This document shows, in pieces, positions 1-8,303 of a DNA stretch of 54,153 bases. Numbering within the stretch: the stretch's first letter is position 1; every line of letters starts with the position of its first letter. The stretch is from a virus. The stretch is taken from IMG/VR virus record IMGVR_UViG_3300048797_000107, positions 1 to 54,153 of that record; one strand, written 5' to 3'. The translations under genes and the position numbers were made by a program. Below the pieces are notes generated by a model. It worked only from the letters and a program-made list of their open reading frames with translations. It had not been told where the DNA came from and ran no database searches.

Positions 1-851
1 CCTAATTGCTTGGCTGTGGCCTCCAGGGACGGGAAGTTTCCACCACTCGCTCCACCGGTCTGCCAAATCACGTCATCCGCAGGGTTATAAACATCCGCCT
101 TGGATCCATCCGTAGCAATGGCATAGCGGCTAATGCCATCACGAACCAGGAAATAAAAATCCCCTTCGTTCATGTAAGGGCGGCTCTTCCAGGCATCACC
201 GCTGTAATCGCGGCCCACACACCAACTCACGCCCCACCAGCCGTTCATTCCCAGCCAACTTCCAGCTTCTTTACCTTTTGGATCACCGGCATTAATCTTG
301 TAGCACTTCCAGGGTCCGTCCTGGGCAATCACCTTGCTGCCCTCAGCTACGGCCTGCCGGGGATTACCGGGCTGACCGCCCTTAGAGGACTCTGCCTCTT
401 CAGGAAGGTTATCAATGGTGAACTTAGCCTTGACTTTCTGTCCCTTCTCCGTGGCAGCAGCTTCCTGCATATCTGATAGGGCGGCATAGGCTTCCACATT
501 CGTAGCCTCTCCGGTTAGAGTCTGGTCCTTAACGGCCTGCTCAAAATTAGCCAGCGTAGAACTGACACGGGGCTTATCCTCGAAGTCGATCTGCCCCTCC
601 GGACTCATCTTCAAAACGAATCCTGGAGGGGTGATGCCCCAAAGCTGCTTGGCCAAATATTTCAAATAAACCTTCTGACGATTGGGAGGAAGACCTGGGG
701 GGAGAGTGGAGTCCAAAGCTGCAAGAACTGCTCCGATCTGAGCGTCATCTTTGGGGAAAGTGGGCTTGGCTTTGTACATCTGTACGATGGTGGCCTTGGT
801 AGACCCAGAGACATCAGCCAGGAAAAGTCTTGCAGTGAGTGAGAGTTTCAT
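1..851 (-). CDS. Hypothetical phage protein, 3' end outside window
   Basis: An open frame starts at the ATG whose complement is at 849-851, after a good ribosome binding site (AGAGGT), and stays open to the left edge, so only the N-terminal 283 residues are visible. The first ~200 residues are mixed and charged. A Trp/Gly-rich stretch around residues 205-270 contains GMNGWWGVSWCVGRDY followed by NEGDFYFLVRDG and a Tyr-Ala-Ile segment. This WCV-Y-GDFYF arrangement resembles an uncharacterised module I associate with large-phage proteins, but I cannot name a function. It is the most downstream visible gene of the minus-strand operon and follows the next gene by 12 bases. Confidence 0.75.
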   Translation of the reverse strand, partial: MKLSLTARLFLADVSGSTKATIVQMYKAKPTFPKDDAQIGAVLAALDSTLPPGLPPNRQKVYLKYLAKQLWGITPPGFVLKMSPEGQIDFEDKPRVSSTLANFEQAVKDQTLTGEATNVEAYAALSDMQEAAATEKGQKVKAKFTIDNLPEEAESSKGGQPGNPRQAVAEGSKVIAQDGPWKCYKINAGDPKGKEAGSWLGMNGWWGVSWCVGRDYSGDAWKSRPYMNEGDFYFLVRDGISRYAIATDGSKADVYNPADDVIWQTGGASGGNFPSLEATAKQL

Positions 852-863
852 GTATTACCTCTA

Positions 864-1343
864 TTAAATGTGAGAAAGTTCGGGTTCGTCGCCACTGATA
901 GACTCTTCCCATTGGTCAACCGCATCTTCTTCAAGAGGAAAGAATTGACCGGTAACAGAGCCATCTTCTGCTTCGTGGATGATAGCACCATGATTACGCT
1001 TAAGCATATCAGAGTCGGCCCCACTGGAAACACCGGAACCTTCTGGACTGCCCTCTGAGAGCATACCCAGATAAAGCCCCCACCAGCCGTTATCATGGTT
1101 GGGGTCGCCAGATTCGAGGTCAGGTTTCAGACCGTACAAATACTCGGTGGCTGGGGTATCAAAGCTCCTGGGGGCTGTGGCAGCCCTCTTTGCCCCTGTT
1201 TTACGCCCCAGATGGAGAGCATTGATTACATTTTTCAAGAGTTCAATGGCCTTGGATTGTGCTTCAGGTTTTTGATCCCGAAGTTCCAGAACCTCACTCA
1301 TCATACTCTTCAGTTGAGCGATGACAATATTCGTATCAGACAT
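864..1343 (-). CDS. Small hypothetical protein
   Basis: About 159 residues. The preceding gene's TAA is followed by TTG then ATG; I take the ATG at 1343, although the TTG at 1346 is possible. The N-terminal 45 residues look helical (VIAQLKSMMSEVLELRD). The C-terminal half is acidic and carries an NGWWGLYLGML segment reminiscent of the NGWWGV stretch in the next gene downstream, perhaps a shared interaction motif. Tight spacing on both sides indicates co-transcription. No recognised family; function unknown. Confidence 0.7.
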   Translation of the reverse strand: MSDTNIVIAQLKSMMSEVLELRDQKPEAQSKAIELLKNVINALHLGRKTGAKRAATAPRSFDTPATEYLYGLKPDLESGDPNHDNGWWGLYLGMLSEGSPEGSGVSSGADSDMLKRNHGAIIHEAEDGSVTGQFFPLEEDAVDQWEESISGDEPELSHI

Positions 1344-1346
1344 CAA

Positions 1347-4082
1347 TTACTCCTTGGTTCCCGTAATATACTTATACGTGATATCCAGCGTCTCCAGATC
1401 AACTTTTTCGATTCTCACGAAAATTTCGTATAGGAAACGGCCATCCGGACCATCATGCCATACCCCACCCTGAGCCCAAGCGTTGTTGATTGCTTCAGTG
1501 AGTTCTCCGCTATTGACGGAGGAAAGCAGAGACTTGAATTGAGCCACATAGGGGCTCATCCCTCCGCTGGTAAGCAGGGGGTTCATGGGGCAAATCGTAG
1601 ACTCATTTGCCAAGTTTACCACTGAATAAGAGGGGCTGTTGGTAAAGAGGGGGCGGTCTGTTACCACAAAAGCGGCCAGTAAGGAGGAAGCGATCTCACC
1701 AGCTAGTTTACGGAGAAACTCAGCTATAATAGTCGCCTTGGCAGGGGCAGCCGCAGTCTTGTTCTCCAAAGAGGATTTCATGGTCAGTAAAGCTGGCTCA
1801 ATATCTGTGTGGATTCGGTAGAATTGGTCAGAAAAGAAAGGACCACGTATCGAACGTTCATTCGGTTTGAGAGGAACGGAGGAGTTGTCCTGTTCAGTTT
1901 GGAGCAGTCCAGGCTCCCCTAAAGAGTGCTTCATTCCATTATCACTATAGTCCTTGTCCGTTACTTGAGACTCGCCACCCGGCTCATTCTGCAATTCCAA
2001 GGAGAGGGGTGGTGGGGTGGAGTTGCGCTCTGGGTAACCGATGGGATAGTCAGAGGTGTCCTTCAGGATTTCCGGGTAAAATTGCTCCAAGGCTTCACCT
2101 GGATGCATGTAGGTTAGGGCCAGCTTATGAGTAGACGCAGTTTTAACGTCACCGGCTGTTTTTTGACTGAAATCAGTTCCGCAATTCCTACAACGGAAGT
2201 GTTCACGGCCACCAAGGTTCCCCATTGAAACACCAGGGCCAGCGCAGTTAGGGCAGAACACCCCGTCTCCATGGGTATCCTCCTGCTCAGTGCGGGTCAT
2301 AACTTTGAAACTATCCTTGCCGTATGGTTGAAGAAGCCCTTGCTGTGTTAGGAAGGAGAACACTGCTTTGACATTGTTCGTCATGTGGGATATGAGTCGC
2401 ATCAAGTTTTCTTTAGAGAGGTACTCCCCCTCATGCTGCTCTATCAGCCGGTTAGCCGCAGAGCTAACAGCCTGATCGGCTGCCTTCTTGTTTGCGACCA
2501 AATCCTCTGCGTGATCTGTTTCCTTAGTGGGTTCGTTCTTAGAAGCAAAGTCAGATTTGAAAGTCTCTCGCATCTGTGTATACCCATTAAGAACCTCACC
2601 ACTTGCTACTTTCTCTAAAAAAGCTGCCATCCTGGCTGACCCAAAATGCACCGGCTCCTCTTCAGTCGGTTGGGAACCGGGATCCTGAAAATCTTCTTGT
2701 GCTCGGGTTCCGGTATTAGGAGAGGTGGGAATTCTTACCGAACCGGCATCCCCAGTGGCGGTTCGATCAGTAAAATTTTCCTTATTCCCCGTTCCGGCTG
2801 AGGAGCACTCTCCCTGGCATCCAGGAGTCCCACAAATTGGGCAGTAGCCTTCGTAAGGCCCTACTTCAACAGCAGTCTTGCTACCAGCGGTCTTTTTTTT
2901 TAATTGTATAGTCAATTCGTCAAAAACACTAGACTCTTCAGGTGTGATCTTGTCAGCCAAAATCAGTGGCAGAGCGGCGGCGTTTAGGCGAATCCACTTA
3001 GATTCCTTGGGGAGGATATGCCCACTTCCAGGCTGTGGAGTGGGTGCGGGAATCTGGCCTCCAGAGAGTTCCAACTCCCCGTCATCACTGACATACATAT
3101 CACATTCCCCAAATGAATGGGCTAGTTTGTCCAGGGACTGTTGAGCTTCTGGGGAGAGCTTATCCTCATCCCAGAAACCGGTGCCGTGGCCGTTACGATT
3201 CAACCAAAACAGATGCCCCGCTTGATCGGAACTCAGGGCGTCCAATTCTGGACCGGCCATCTCCATGAAGGCTGTGCAATCTTCTTCAGCTTTTCGAAGA
3301 GCTTCGGTGGAGAAATCCTCAATAGAGAATTTTCCTTCTCGATCCAGCGGTTCACCCGTTTCATCCGTTCCGGTCCACACTGCGGCTTCCAGATAGGCTG
3401 TAGTGAACTCATCGGGGCTCATCTTCATGATGGCGGCAATCTTTGCCAGTTTGTCCAGTTTAGGGTAAACATTCTCTTTAGACTGAAACTCATAAGCTGG
3501 GCCAAGGTGATCGTGGGTGATGTTCACCGCATCCAGTTTGATTGCGTCTTCGGCTAGCGTATCAAACAATGCGGAAAGACTGGGGTTGTAGTAGGCGGAG
3601 AATACAAGGTGACGAACCAGCAGAGTCAGTTTGGGGACTTCCTTAGTGAAACGGAATGCATGAAGATCACGAACGTTACCCCAGGCTGGCTGGAAGATAA
3701 CGATGCACCCCATCTTTCCGTCCGCATCCTTGAACACCTTATCCTTGTATTCATTAATCTCTTTCGGAGTCAAATTGTCAAACTCGCTCGTGCTGAGTCG
3801 GTGCATCTCCAGGTAGGAGGCATCCTCTCCATCGAAGAGACGGATAACCGCGCCCTTGAGGAGCGGATCAGGAATCTTATCCATTTCATCCATGACAGAA
3901 GCTGGGATCACCATCAATTTGCCAACGTAGAGGTCTTGTCTGAGACCACGGCGACTGACATCAATAGACTGAATCTCACGAGAGGACTGAGCCTTCTTCT
4001 CGGCATCAATGAGGCAAGCGACGACACCCTGAAGGATGCCCTCCAAGCCTAGCGTTGTGAATGATTTTTCTACTCGTGCCAT
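1347..4082 (-). CDS. Large virion-associated protein with phage FWL-RNGHG domain and zinc ribbons
   Basis: 911 residues. Residues about 225-340 match, from memory, a domain common in phage hypothetical proteins: an EFTTAYLEAAVWTGTDETG start, then GHLFWLNRNGHGTGFWD near 289-305 and a D-M-Y-V-S-D-D-G end. The C-terminal half is low-complexity and holds two Cys clusters, C414-x2-C417 with C422 and C426, and C610-x2-C613 with C631-x2-C634, the latter a classic zinc ribbon. Several K-T-A-[AGS] tetrapeptides (residues ~397, ~641, ~647) resemble candidate processing sites. ATG at 4082 has GAGG upstream overlapping the previous stop. Possibly a capsid-interior or ejected protein; that is inference. 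Confidence 0.8.
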   Translation of the reverse strand: MARVEKSFTTLGLEGILQGVVACLIDAEKKAQSSREIQSIDVSRRGLRQDLYVGKLMVIPASVMDEMDKIPDPLLKGAVIRLFDGEDASYLEMHRLSTSEFDNLTPKEINEYKDKVFKDADGKMGCIVIFQPAWGNVRDLHAFRFTKEVPKLTLLVRHLVFSAYYNPSLSALFDTLAEDAIKLDAVNITHDHLGPAYEFQSKENVYPKLDKLAKIAAIMKMSPDEFTTAYLEAAVWTGTDETGEPLDREGKFSIEDFSTEALRKAEEDCTAFMEMAGPELDALSSDQAGHLFWLNRNGHGTGFWDEDKLSPEAQQSLDKLAHSFGECDMYVSDDGELELSGGQIPAPTPQPGSGHILPKESKWIRLNAAALPLILADKITPEESSVFDELTIQLKKKTAGSKTAVEVGPYEGYCPICGTPGCQGECSSAGTGNKENFTDRTATGDAGSVRIPTSPNTGTRAQEDFQDPGSQPTEEEPVHFGSARMAAFLEKVASGEVLNGYTQMRETFKSDFASKNEPTKETDHAEDLVANKKAADQAVSSAANRLIEQHEGEYLSKENLMRLISHMTNNVKAVFSFLTQQGLLQPYGKDSFKVMTRTEQEDTHGDGVFCPNCAGPGVSMGNLGGREHFRCRNCGTDFSQKTAGDVKTASTHKLALTYMHPGEALEQFYPEILKDTSDYPIGYPERNSTPPPLSLELQNEPGGESQVTDKDYSDNGMKHSLGEPGLLQTEQDNSSVPLKPNERSIRGPFFSDQFYRIHTDIEPALLTMKSSLENKTAAAPAKATIIAEFLRKLAGEIASSLLAAFVVTDRPLFTNSPSYSVVNLANESTICPMNPLLTSGGMSPYVAQFKSLLSSVNSGELTEAINNAWAQGGVWHDGPDGRFLYEIFVRIEKVDLETLDITYKYITGTKE

Positions 4083-4084
4083 TA

Positions 4085-4582
4085 TTACCTCTGAAGAAAA
4101 CTGGAATCAATTTTTTCGGTTTGTTTGCGAAGCTCTGGTTCCATCTGAGTTACCGTGTCTCGGAAATTACGGAGCAGAGTGTTGGTTTGATCTTCGCTGA
4201 ATCCGGAGTCTTTGGCTGACTTTCTAACCGCACCGGCAAGTTCCTGGAAAACGAACTGGAACTTCGGACCATCAAAGTTCAAGAAATCCTTCTTAGAAAG
4301 AAGCTCAGACTCACTGAGGGTCTTAGAGAGATCTCTGAGAGATCTGATCTGTTCGGTATAGAGCTTCTGCTTGTACATATTGGCCTGAGAGAGCATACTC
4401 ATCTCCCCCGTGACCACGGCAATCTCACCGGCAATCAGTCGATTAATTTCGGATACGGGCTGGCTGGGGTCATTAATTTTCCCCAGAATCTCAACCATAC
4501 GCTTTGACAGTTCCCCCTCAGAGGGCTTCCCAGCCGCCTCTGTGGACTGAACCGTAAAAGTGATTAATCCGTCTTTTTCCAT
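4085..4582 (-). CDS. Helical hypothetical protein
   Basis: 165 residues, strongly charged and predicted mostly helical, with heptad-like runs (MVEILGKINDPSQPVSEINR and later QIRSLRDLSKTLSESELL). No Cys clusters, signal peptide or membrane segment. Its ATG directly abuts the TAA of the upstream gene and its stop lies two bases before the ATG of the 911-residue protein, so the three are almost certainly translationally coupled. No family recognised; a structural or scaffold-like coiled-coil role is only a guess. Confidence 0.7.
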   Translation of the reverse strand: MEKDGLITFTVQSTEAAGKPSEGELSKRMVEILGKINDPSQPVSEINRLIAGEIAVVTGEMSMLSQANMYKQKLYTEQIRSLRDLSKTLSESELLSKKDFLNFDGPKFQFVFQELAGAVRKSAKDSGFSEDQTNTLLRNFRDTVTQMEPELRKQTEKIDSSFLQR

Positions 4583-5905
4583 TTAGTCCTCGATGTTGAT
4601 TTCTGACGAACGAGTCAGTTCCACATCAGTATCTGCCTGCTCTGGCACTTCCTTATACTCGATGGGGCTATCTTCTCCGGTGTCAAGAAGGTCAAACTCA
4701 AATAGAACTTCACGCCCGTCTTTCACGCCTTCGTGAGCGATATGTTTAGAAGATACGCGATCCATCCCAGGGAATGTCAGGAGCGTCCCACCAGTCAAAC
4801 CGCAGTGCATTCCGTTTCGATAGGAGCAGGAGGCACACTTACTCTCACCAACAATGGCATTTCCAGTTGCTAGCTTGTTTTTCAGCAGAGTGCAGTCAAC
4901 CGCAGCCAGCACCACTTTTGCACCACTCTTCTTAAGGCCCGTAATGTAGCGTTTAATCGCAGCCATTGCAGAAGTCTTACCATACTGAGCCGCAGCGGTC
5001 TTATACACATCCTTAAGGGGGATGCCTGAACTGACCATAGTGCCAATCTCTTCAACACTGGCCTCTTTGTGGACCATAGACTGCTTATCACCAGCAGTCC
5101 TGACCACATACTTTTCAGTATTCCGGCTATATGGGAGGGCCTGGGCCTCTTTTTCCCCACCTTCGTGCATCTTGACTAATGTGGATTTCAAAGTTCCGGC
5201 AATTTTTATATCCTTGGCCTTCAAATTTGCCTTGACCACAGTCTCAAGCTCTTTGGCCGAAGCAACAATGGGGCGGCTATAAAGGGTGCAATTACCGCAA
5301 TTGTTATACTTGCATCCGGGGCAAGCGGCAATCTTTTTAACTGACATAGCGTTTAGATGACCGTTCTTCTGGATCTCCTTAGCAGATGCCACACAAGAAT
5401 TCATGTAAAAATTAGGCTCCAAATAGGCCAGTCCAGCCTGCCCAGCCTGATCTTTAAGAAACTCAGTTGTGGTCTTCTTGTCATAGACCTTCAGAGCCGA
5501 CTCGGCCATCTTCTCCATCATACCCGCCACACGACTGGGTTTGTGTCCCAAACTCAGTAGGTAATTGACACGATTTTTGATTTCTGCATCCGTGAGCACA
5601 TCAAGCTCGTTATGCTGCTCTACGGCTCCAAGGGCTTTGAACGCATCAGCAAGAGCAGAGTCTCCGGTAGTCGCGTCCCTGATGGGTTTAGTCTCACGAC
5701 CCCCAGCAGCAGTTCGGCCAGAAGGAACAACAGTGTGCTCGGACCTCCCCCCAATTTGGTCAAGGAAGGCGTTATCCACCTGGGACGAGGCATCAGTGAA
5801 TTGCTCATCCATCTTCTGAGGCTTTTTTAGGCCAATATTCCCATAGTCGGGTTCTACATCCTGAAGGAAAGAGTCGATAAGAGAGAATTGCTTGTTGTCG
5901 TCCAT
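4583..5905 (-). CDS. Cys-rich hypothetical protein with two Cys4 modules
   Basis: 440 residues. Two related cysteine modules are visible: C171 with CPGC (195-198), C203 and C206; and C338 with CASC (357-360) and C368. Both follow a pattern C-x(18-23)-C-x2-C-x(4-7)-C, which could bind zinc or an iron-sulfur cluster. The segments before each module are helical and Lys/Ala-rich, with KIAA, KIAG, RTAG and KTAA tetrapeptides. The N-terminal 100 residues look disordered. Part of the minus-strand operon between helical and small genes. Function unknown. Confidence 0.75.
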   Translation of the reverse strand: MDDNKQFSLIDSFLQDVEPDYGNIGLKKPQKMDEQFTDASSQVDNAFLDQIGGRSEHTVVPSGRTAAGGRETKPIRDATTGDSALADAFKALGAVEQHNELDVLTDAEIKNRVNYLLSLGHKPSRVAGMMEKMAESALKVYDKKTTTEFLKDQAGQAGLAYLEPNFYMNSCVASAKEIQKNGHLNAMSVKKIAACPGCKYNNCGNCTLYSRPIVASAKELETVVKANLKAKDIKIAGTLKSTLVKMHEGGEKEAQALPYSRNTEKYVVRTAGDKQSMVHKEASVEEIGTMVSSGIPLKDVYKTAAAQYGKTSAMAAIKRYITGLKKSGAKVVLAAVDCTLLKNKLATGNAIVGESKCASCSYRNGMHCGLTGGTLLTFPGMDRVSSKHIAHEGVKDGREVLFEFDLLDTGEDSPIEYKEVPEQADTDVELTRSSEINIED

Positions 5906-5919
5906 TAGGGTTTACCTTT

Positions 5920-6234
5920 TTAGAAATCGAGTTGGGCCAGGATATCTTTCAAATATCCATTGGGATCTTCAGGGTCGGCTGCGGAAAGTTTTTCGTTGAA
6001 GTCCACTTCTACTGAAGACACACGTTTCACTTTATCCCCGTCCACTTTCCATAAATCCTTACTGCTTGGGCATTCGAAAAAGTTTCCAGCGACCCTGATG
6101 AGCCCCATCGACGCAGCCTTCTTCAACCCTTTATCTGACGCTCGTTTCGAAGACGCCAGCTTCTGGGGCTTGCCAGATAGGTAGTAAACTTGCTGGTTAA
6201 TATCGGCTTGCATGGGTGTGCGACTCCATTTCAT
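5920..6234 (-). CDS. Small basic hypothetical protein
   Basis: 104 residues, basic in the first half (QKLASSKRASDKGLKKAAS) and acidic at the C-terminus (DPEDPNGYLKDILAQLDF). A central segment, IRVAGNFFECPSSKDLWKVD, could be a small beta domain. It lies 14 bases upstream of the Cys4 protein and 33 bases after the HTH protein, consistent with one transcript. Not recognised. Confidence 0.65.
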   Translation of the reverse strand: MKWSRTPMQADINQQVYYLSGKPQKLASSKRASDKGLKKAASMGLIRVAGNFFECPSSKDLWKVDGDKVKRVSSVEVDFNEKLSAADPEDPNGYLKDILAQLDF

Positions 6235-6267
6235 TAATGGGTCAGATAGTCTTTTTTAGCGATGGTC

Positions 6268-6969
6268 TTAATTGTTCGCACGAGACAGAAGGAAATGATC
6301 AAATTCTGGGGCTGCTACGTTGATTTCGAATTTCCCCAGCATGTCTGGGTCTCTTCGGTAAATGGGGCATATCTTGGCACGTTCTCGCTGGCTCAGGCCC
6401 CTTCCCTGTGCGGATGCCTTGTCAATTAAGCCGAATACATAGGCTCCTAGGGCCAACGTAGGAGATTCCTTGGTGGCTAGGAGGGTTTTAGAGAGAGAGG
6501 AGAGGGCTCTTCTCACATCGGGACGCTTTACCCCAAAAGCCAACGCCACAGTCTTGAAAGAACGGGTCTTAGCATAGAGGTCAATCATATCCGAATAAGG
6601 GATGGGGGCGGCAGACTCTTCCGGTTGAAAATTCACCATATCAATGGTCCCTAACGTCTGGTTTATCTTTTCCTTTGAAGGGATACCCATGAGAATATAG
6701 GTGCCTAGACGTTTCATGGCTAGGCGCAATTTGAAACTGCAAATTGTCTGTGTGGAACCGTGAAGTCGCGCTATAGACCATTGGGTTTTACTAAGCAAAT
6801 AGTAGGATAGGAGCAGTTCTTGGTCTTCGAAACTCAAAAACTTCAGATATTCCATAAATTTGCCAAAATTGTCCTGGATGTAGGATATGATACTTTGAGA
6901 GACCATATCTGCCTGAGTTTCCAAGGAAAGGGTGTGGTCTCCCTGGTAGTCATCGGGGTCCAAGAGCAT
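6268..6969 (-). CDS. Helix-turn-helix protein, sigma-region-4-like
   Basis: 233 residues. Residues about 47-95 (SFEDQELLLSYYLLSKTQWS onward to KRLGTYIL) have the shape of a sigma-factor region 4 or DNA-binding HTH: an acidic helix, then QWSIARLHGSTQTICSFKLR. A second HTH-like segment, FKTVALAFGVKRPDVRRALS, follows near residue 140. No cysteine clusters. It could be a phage transcription regulator or divergent sigma factor. Assignment rests on helix-turn-helix appearance only, so the function is tentative. Confidence 0.5.
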   Translation of the reverse strand: MLLDPDDYQGDHTLSLETQADMVSQSIISYIQDNFGKFMEYLKFLSFEDQELLLSYYLLSKTQWSIARLHGSTQTICSFKLRLAMKRLGTYILMGIPSKEKINQTLGTIDMVNFQPEESAAPIPYSDMIDLYAKTRSFKTVALAFGVKRPDVRRALSSLSKTLLATKESPTLALGAYVFGLIDKASAQGRGLSQRERAKICPIYRRDPDMLGKFEINVAAPEFDHFLLSRANN

Positions 6970-7009
6970 AGCCCTAGATGCTACAATTGACTCGAAATAA
7001 GGCGAATTC

Positions 7010-7699
7010 TCAGCCGTAAATCACCTCCTCAGAACAACTTACAACTGCACTATTTTTCGGTTTTCGTCCAGTCGGGCCGTATTTTTCCCGCCTTGCAGCC
7101 CAAGAATTTCTTGTGGCCTCTGCCGTCTGTTCATGCGCCTTAGCGGACTCATAGCGTTTCTTCAATCCCTGGATGATGGCTTTCTTGCCTTTCTCACTTT
7201 TAGGTTTACGATTAGCGGCCCCAATACAATCTCGATGGGCCTGCTTCTCTTCTTCAGTCAGTTTGGCTAGTCCTTCTCGAATTCGTGCTTTTGACTCTTC
7301 TGTGTGAGTGCGCCCTCGCATAGCTTCGACTCTAGCTTCCTTAGTCCTCTCGGGCCACTTGCGGCCCCGCATGAACCCTCCCTTGGCCTCTGGGGCTACG
7401 TTGTAGCCATTCTGGTAAGAGTCATAGGCATGGATGGCTCTGGTCTCGAACATCTCGACATCCTTGGCCTCGCACACCAGCAGGATCTTGAATTCGAACG
7501 CAACTTCACCGTGCTTATCGAAAGACCTCTGGAGCTTGAGTGAATGATGAATACCTTTTCGCAGTCCCCACAGGTGCCTCCCCATTCGTTTCGATAATTC
7601 AATTGAGGAACCGATGTAGTATTTACCAGTCACACTGTTTTTTATGTGGTAAATACCAGTTTCGTACGGTTGTTTCTTATAGATTCTTCGTGCGCCCAA
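7010..7699 (-). CDS. GIY-YIG homing endonuclease with NUMOD3-like repeats
   Basis: 229 residues, beginning with TTG at 7699 preceded by a strong AAGGAG six bases away. GIY is at residues 15-17 and YYIG at 27-30, followed by the conserved Arg in SKRMGRH, a Glu in EMFETRAI and GYNV at the end of the nuclease fold. The C-terminal part has NUMOD3-type DNA-binding motifs (HTEESKARIREGL) and a basic tail. This class of enzyme makes a site-specific DNA break that spreads its own gene into unoccupied relatives. It sits between two phage genes, downstream of the 7741-7790 hairpin. Confidence 0.9.
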   Translation of the reverse strand: MGARRIYKKQPYETGIYHIKNSVTGKYYIGSSIELSKRMGRHLWGLRKGIHHSLKLQRSFDKHGEVAFEFKILLVCEAKDVEMFETRAIHAYDSYQNGYNVAPEAKGGFMRGRKWPERTKEARVEAMRGRTHTEESKARIREGLAKLTEEEKQAHRDCIGAANRKPKSEKGKKAIIQGLKKRYESAKAHEQTAEATRNSWAARREKYGPTGRKPKNSAVVSCSEEVIYG

Positions 7700-7740
7700 A
7701 TCAAGCTCCTTAAGATGTGATTCTTCTGTATATTACTGTA

Positions 7741-7790
7741 TAAGCTAAACTGCGTGAGGGTAATTTTTACCTATCACGCAGTTTAGCTTA
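7741..7790 (-). terminator. Perfect 17-bp inverted repeat hairpin, possible terminator or processing site
   Basis: Arms at 7741-7757 and 7774-7790 are perfect complements (TAAGCTAAACTGCGTGA on the plus strand) around a 16-base loop that itself holds GGTAA/TTACC. It lies just after the stop of the acidic gene ending at 7804 and before the TTG of the endonuclease. The tract downstream on the minus strand is not a clean T-run, so intrinsic termination may be weak; an RNase processing site or transcript-stabilising hairpin is also possible. Confidence 0.6.
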
Positions 7791-7803
7791 ATTTTGTGAT
7801 GCA

Positions 7804-8286
7804 TTACATCATGCATTTTTCTTCGGCTGGGGCAACTGGGGGCTCTCCAAGATGCTCTTCAGCCAATTCAACCTCATCTACTGGTCCCTCAACTGGTTCT
7901 TCAGCGGTCTCTCCAAGATTAAAGCCAAGATTACCAGAAAGGTTCTCAATTGCGAGAGCCACTTCATCTACGGCGTTATAAATCTCGTTTAGAGCTTCTT
8001 CCACCTTCTCGGGGGCCTCTTCAGCCAACTTCTTCAACATAGTAGCGAACTTCTTTCGGGCTGCTACTTTTTCACGAATAGAGGCTTCTTTAGGGGTTGG
8101 GGTTAGATCGAGGTTCTCGATCAATGCTTCTGAAGCCTCTGCCATACTGGAAAATGCCTCTGACAATTCACACAGGGCATCCGACAGAGCGGCAGGATCT
8201 TCATTGGCAATCTGCTTGAATCGGGCAAATTTGACGGGCTGTTCAGCAGCAACAACCGGGGTTTCTAGTTCTCTTTTCTCACGCAT
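7804..8286 (-). CDS. Acidic helical hypothetical protein
   Basis: 160 residues with a strong GGAGG ribosome binding site. Glu/Ala-rich helices dominate (ALCELSEAFSSMAEASEALI, KKLAEEAPEKVEEALNEIYN), and the C-terminus is very acidic (EEPVEGPVDEVELAEEHLGE). No family recognised. The composition would suit a small structural or scaffold-associated protein; the 7741-7790 hairpin follows its stop codon. Confidence 0.7.
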   Translation of the reverse strand: MREKRELETPVVAAEQPVKFARFKQIANEDPAALSDALCELSEAFSSMAEASEALIENLDLTPTPKEASIREKVAARKKFATMLKKLAEEAPEKVEEALNEIYNAVDEVALAIENLSGNLGFNLGETAEEPVEGPVDEVELAEEHLGEPPVAPAEEKCMM

Positions 8287-8303
8287 GAGGTTCCTCCAAA
8301 GGA

